Below are positions 5,091-5,126 of a DNA stretch of 5,126 nt, one piece after another. Each line of letters starts with the position of its first letter. Within the stretch, counting starts at the first letter, position 1. The stretch is from assembly GCA_034437615.1 (NCBI GenBank), contig DAOTTW010000450.1:1-5126 (forward strand). The letters run 5' to 3'. The translations under genes were made by a program, and so were the position numbers. The notes beneath the pieces are model-generated. The model was not told the DNA's origin, searched no databases, and saw only the letters and a list, made by a program, of their open reading frames with translations. Source of the stretch: DAOTTW01 sp034437615. Lineage in GTDB: Bacteria > Chloroflexota > Anaerolineae > Aggregatilineales > Phototrophicaceae.

Positions 5091-5126
5091 AAATCAGCAC
5101 AAAGCATACTGATTTTCATCATGCTT
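5091..5126. repeat. Two interleaved inverted repeats at the window edge
   Basis: AAATCAG (5091-5097) pairs with CTGATTT (5109-5115), and AAGCAT (5102-5107) pairs with ATGCTT (5121-5126). The second left arm lies in the loop of the first and its right arm lies beyond, the order of an H-type pseudoknot. The arms stand just past the proposed rightward promoter, so they could be RNA leader structure or overlapping operator half-sites. Each pairing alone is short enough to occur by chance. Confidence 0.4.

Noticed and set aside
5121..5126. Start codon of a rightward gene at the window end
   Set aside because: Only two codons are visible and no Shine-Dalgarno sequence precedes the ATG.

Overview
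The window is ordinary-density bacterial DNA of moderate GC. By hand count it is about 55-59% in the housekeeping-type genes and about 49% in the toxin-antitoxin pair. It carries seven protein-coding genes, no RNA genes, no transposase and no CRISPR array. Three genes (TrmH/SpoU methyltransferase, YbdK-type carboxylate-amine ligase, methylmalonyl-CoA epimerase), two conserved-looking orphans and a PIN/RHH toxin-antitoxin pair would fit a Chloroflexota (Anaerolineae-like) genome. That placement is an inference from general resemblance and is not proven by any marker here.

Layout from left to right: (1) A two-gene rightward unit (94-909 and 939-1559) encodes two proteins I do not recognise. It sits behind a good sigma70-type promoter (TTGTGT, 17 nt, TATAAT) at 7-35. 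(2) A leftward SpoU/TrmH-family RNA 2'-O-methyltransferase (1614-2393) converges on it. (3) A 219-bp divergent intergenic region holds a degenerate GC-rich inverted repeat (2536-2555) and an AT-rich leader. (4) A rightward GCS2/YbdK carboxylate-amine ligase (2613-3794) follows. (5) A leftward operon encodes a ribbon-helix-helix-like antitoxin (4193-4522) and an overlapping PIN-domain toxin (3796-4221). The toxin stop codon is one base from the ligase stop codon. The operon's putative extended -10 promoter lies in a perfect 3 x 9-bp tandem repeat (4563-4589). (6) A leftward methylmalonyl-CoA epimerase (4596-5003) has possible divergent promoter elements behind it, and a rightward leader runs off the window edge.

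The genes do not form one pathway. The epimerase links D- and L-methylmalonyl-CoA in propionate/B12-dependent carbon metabolism, the ligase makes a gamma-glutamyl-type or related amide bond, the methyltransferase modifies rRNA or tRNA, and the toxin-antitoxin pair is probably an acquired, self-regulated module. Several start codons were moved inward because a Shine-Dalgarno sequence lies 8 nt before the internal ATG: 94 for the first gene, 2393 for the methyltransferase and 5003 for the epimerase. No large new system is evident. The parts most worth a second look are the unknown gene pair, the tandem-repeat promoter of the toxin-antitoxin operon, and the nested inverted repeats at the right edge.
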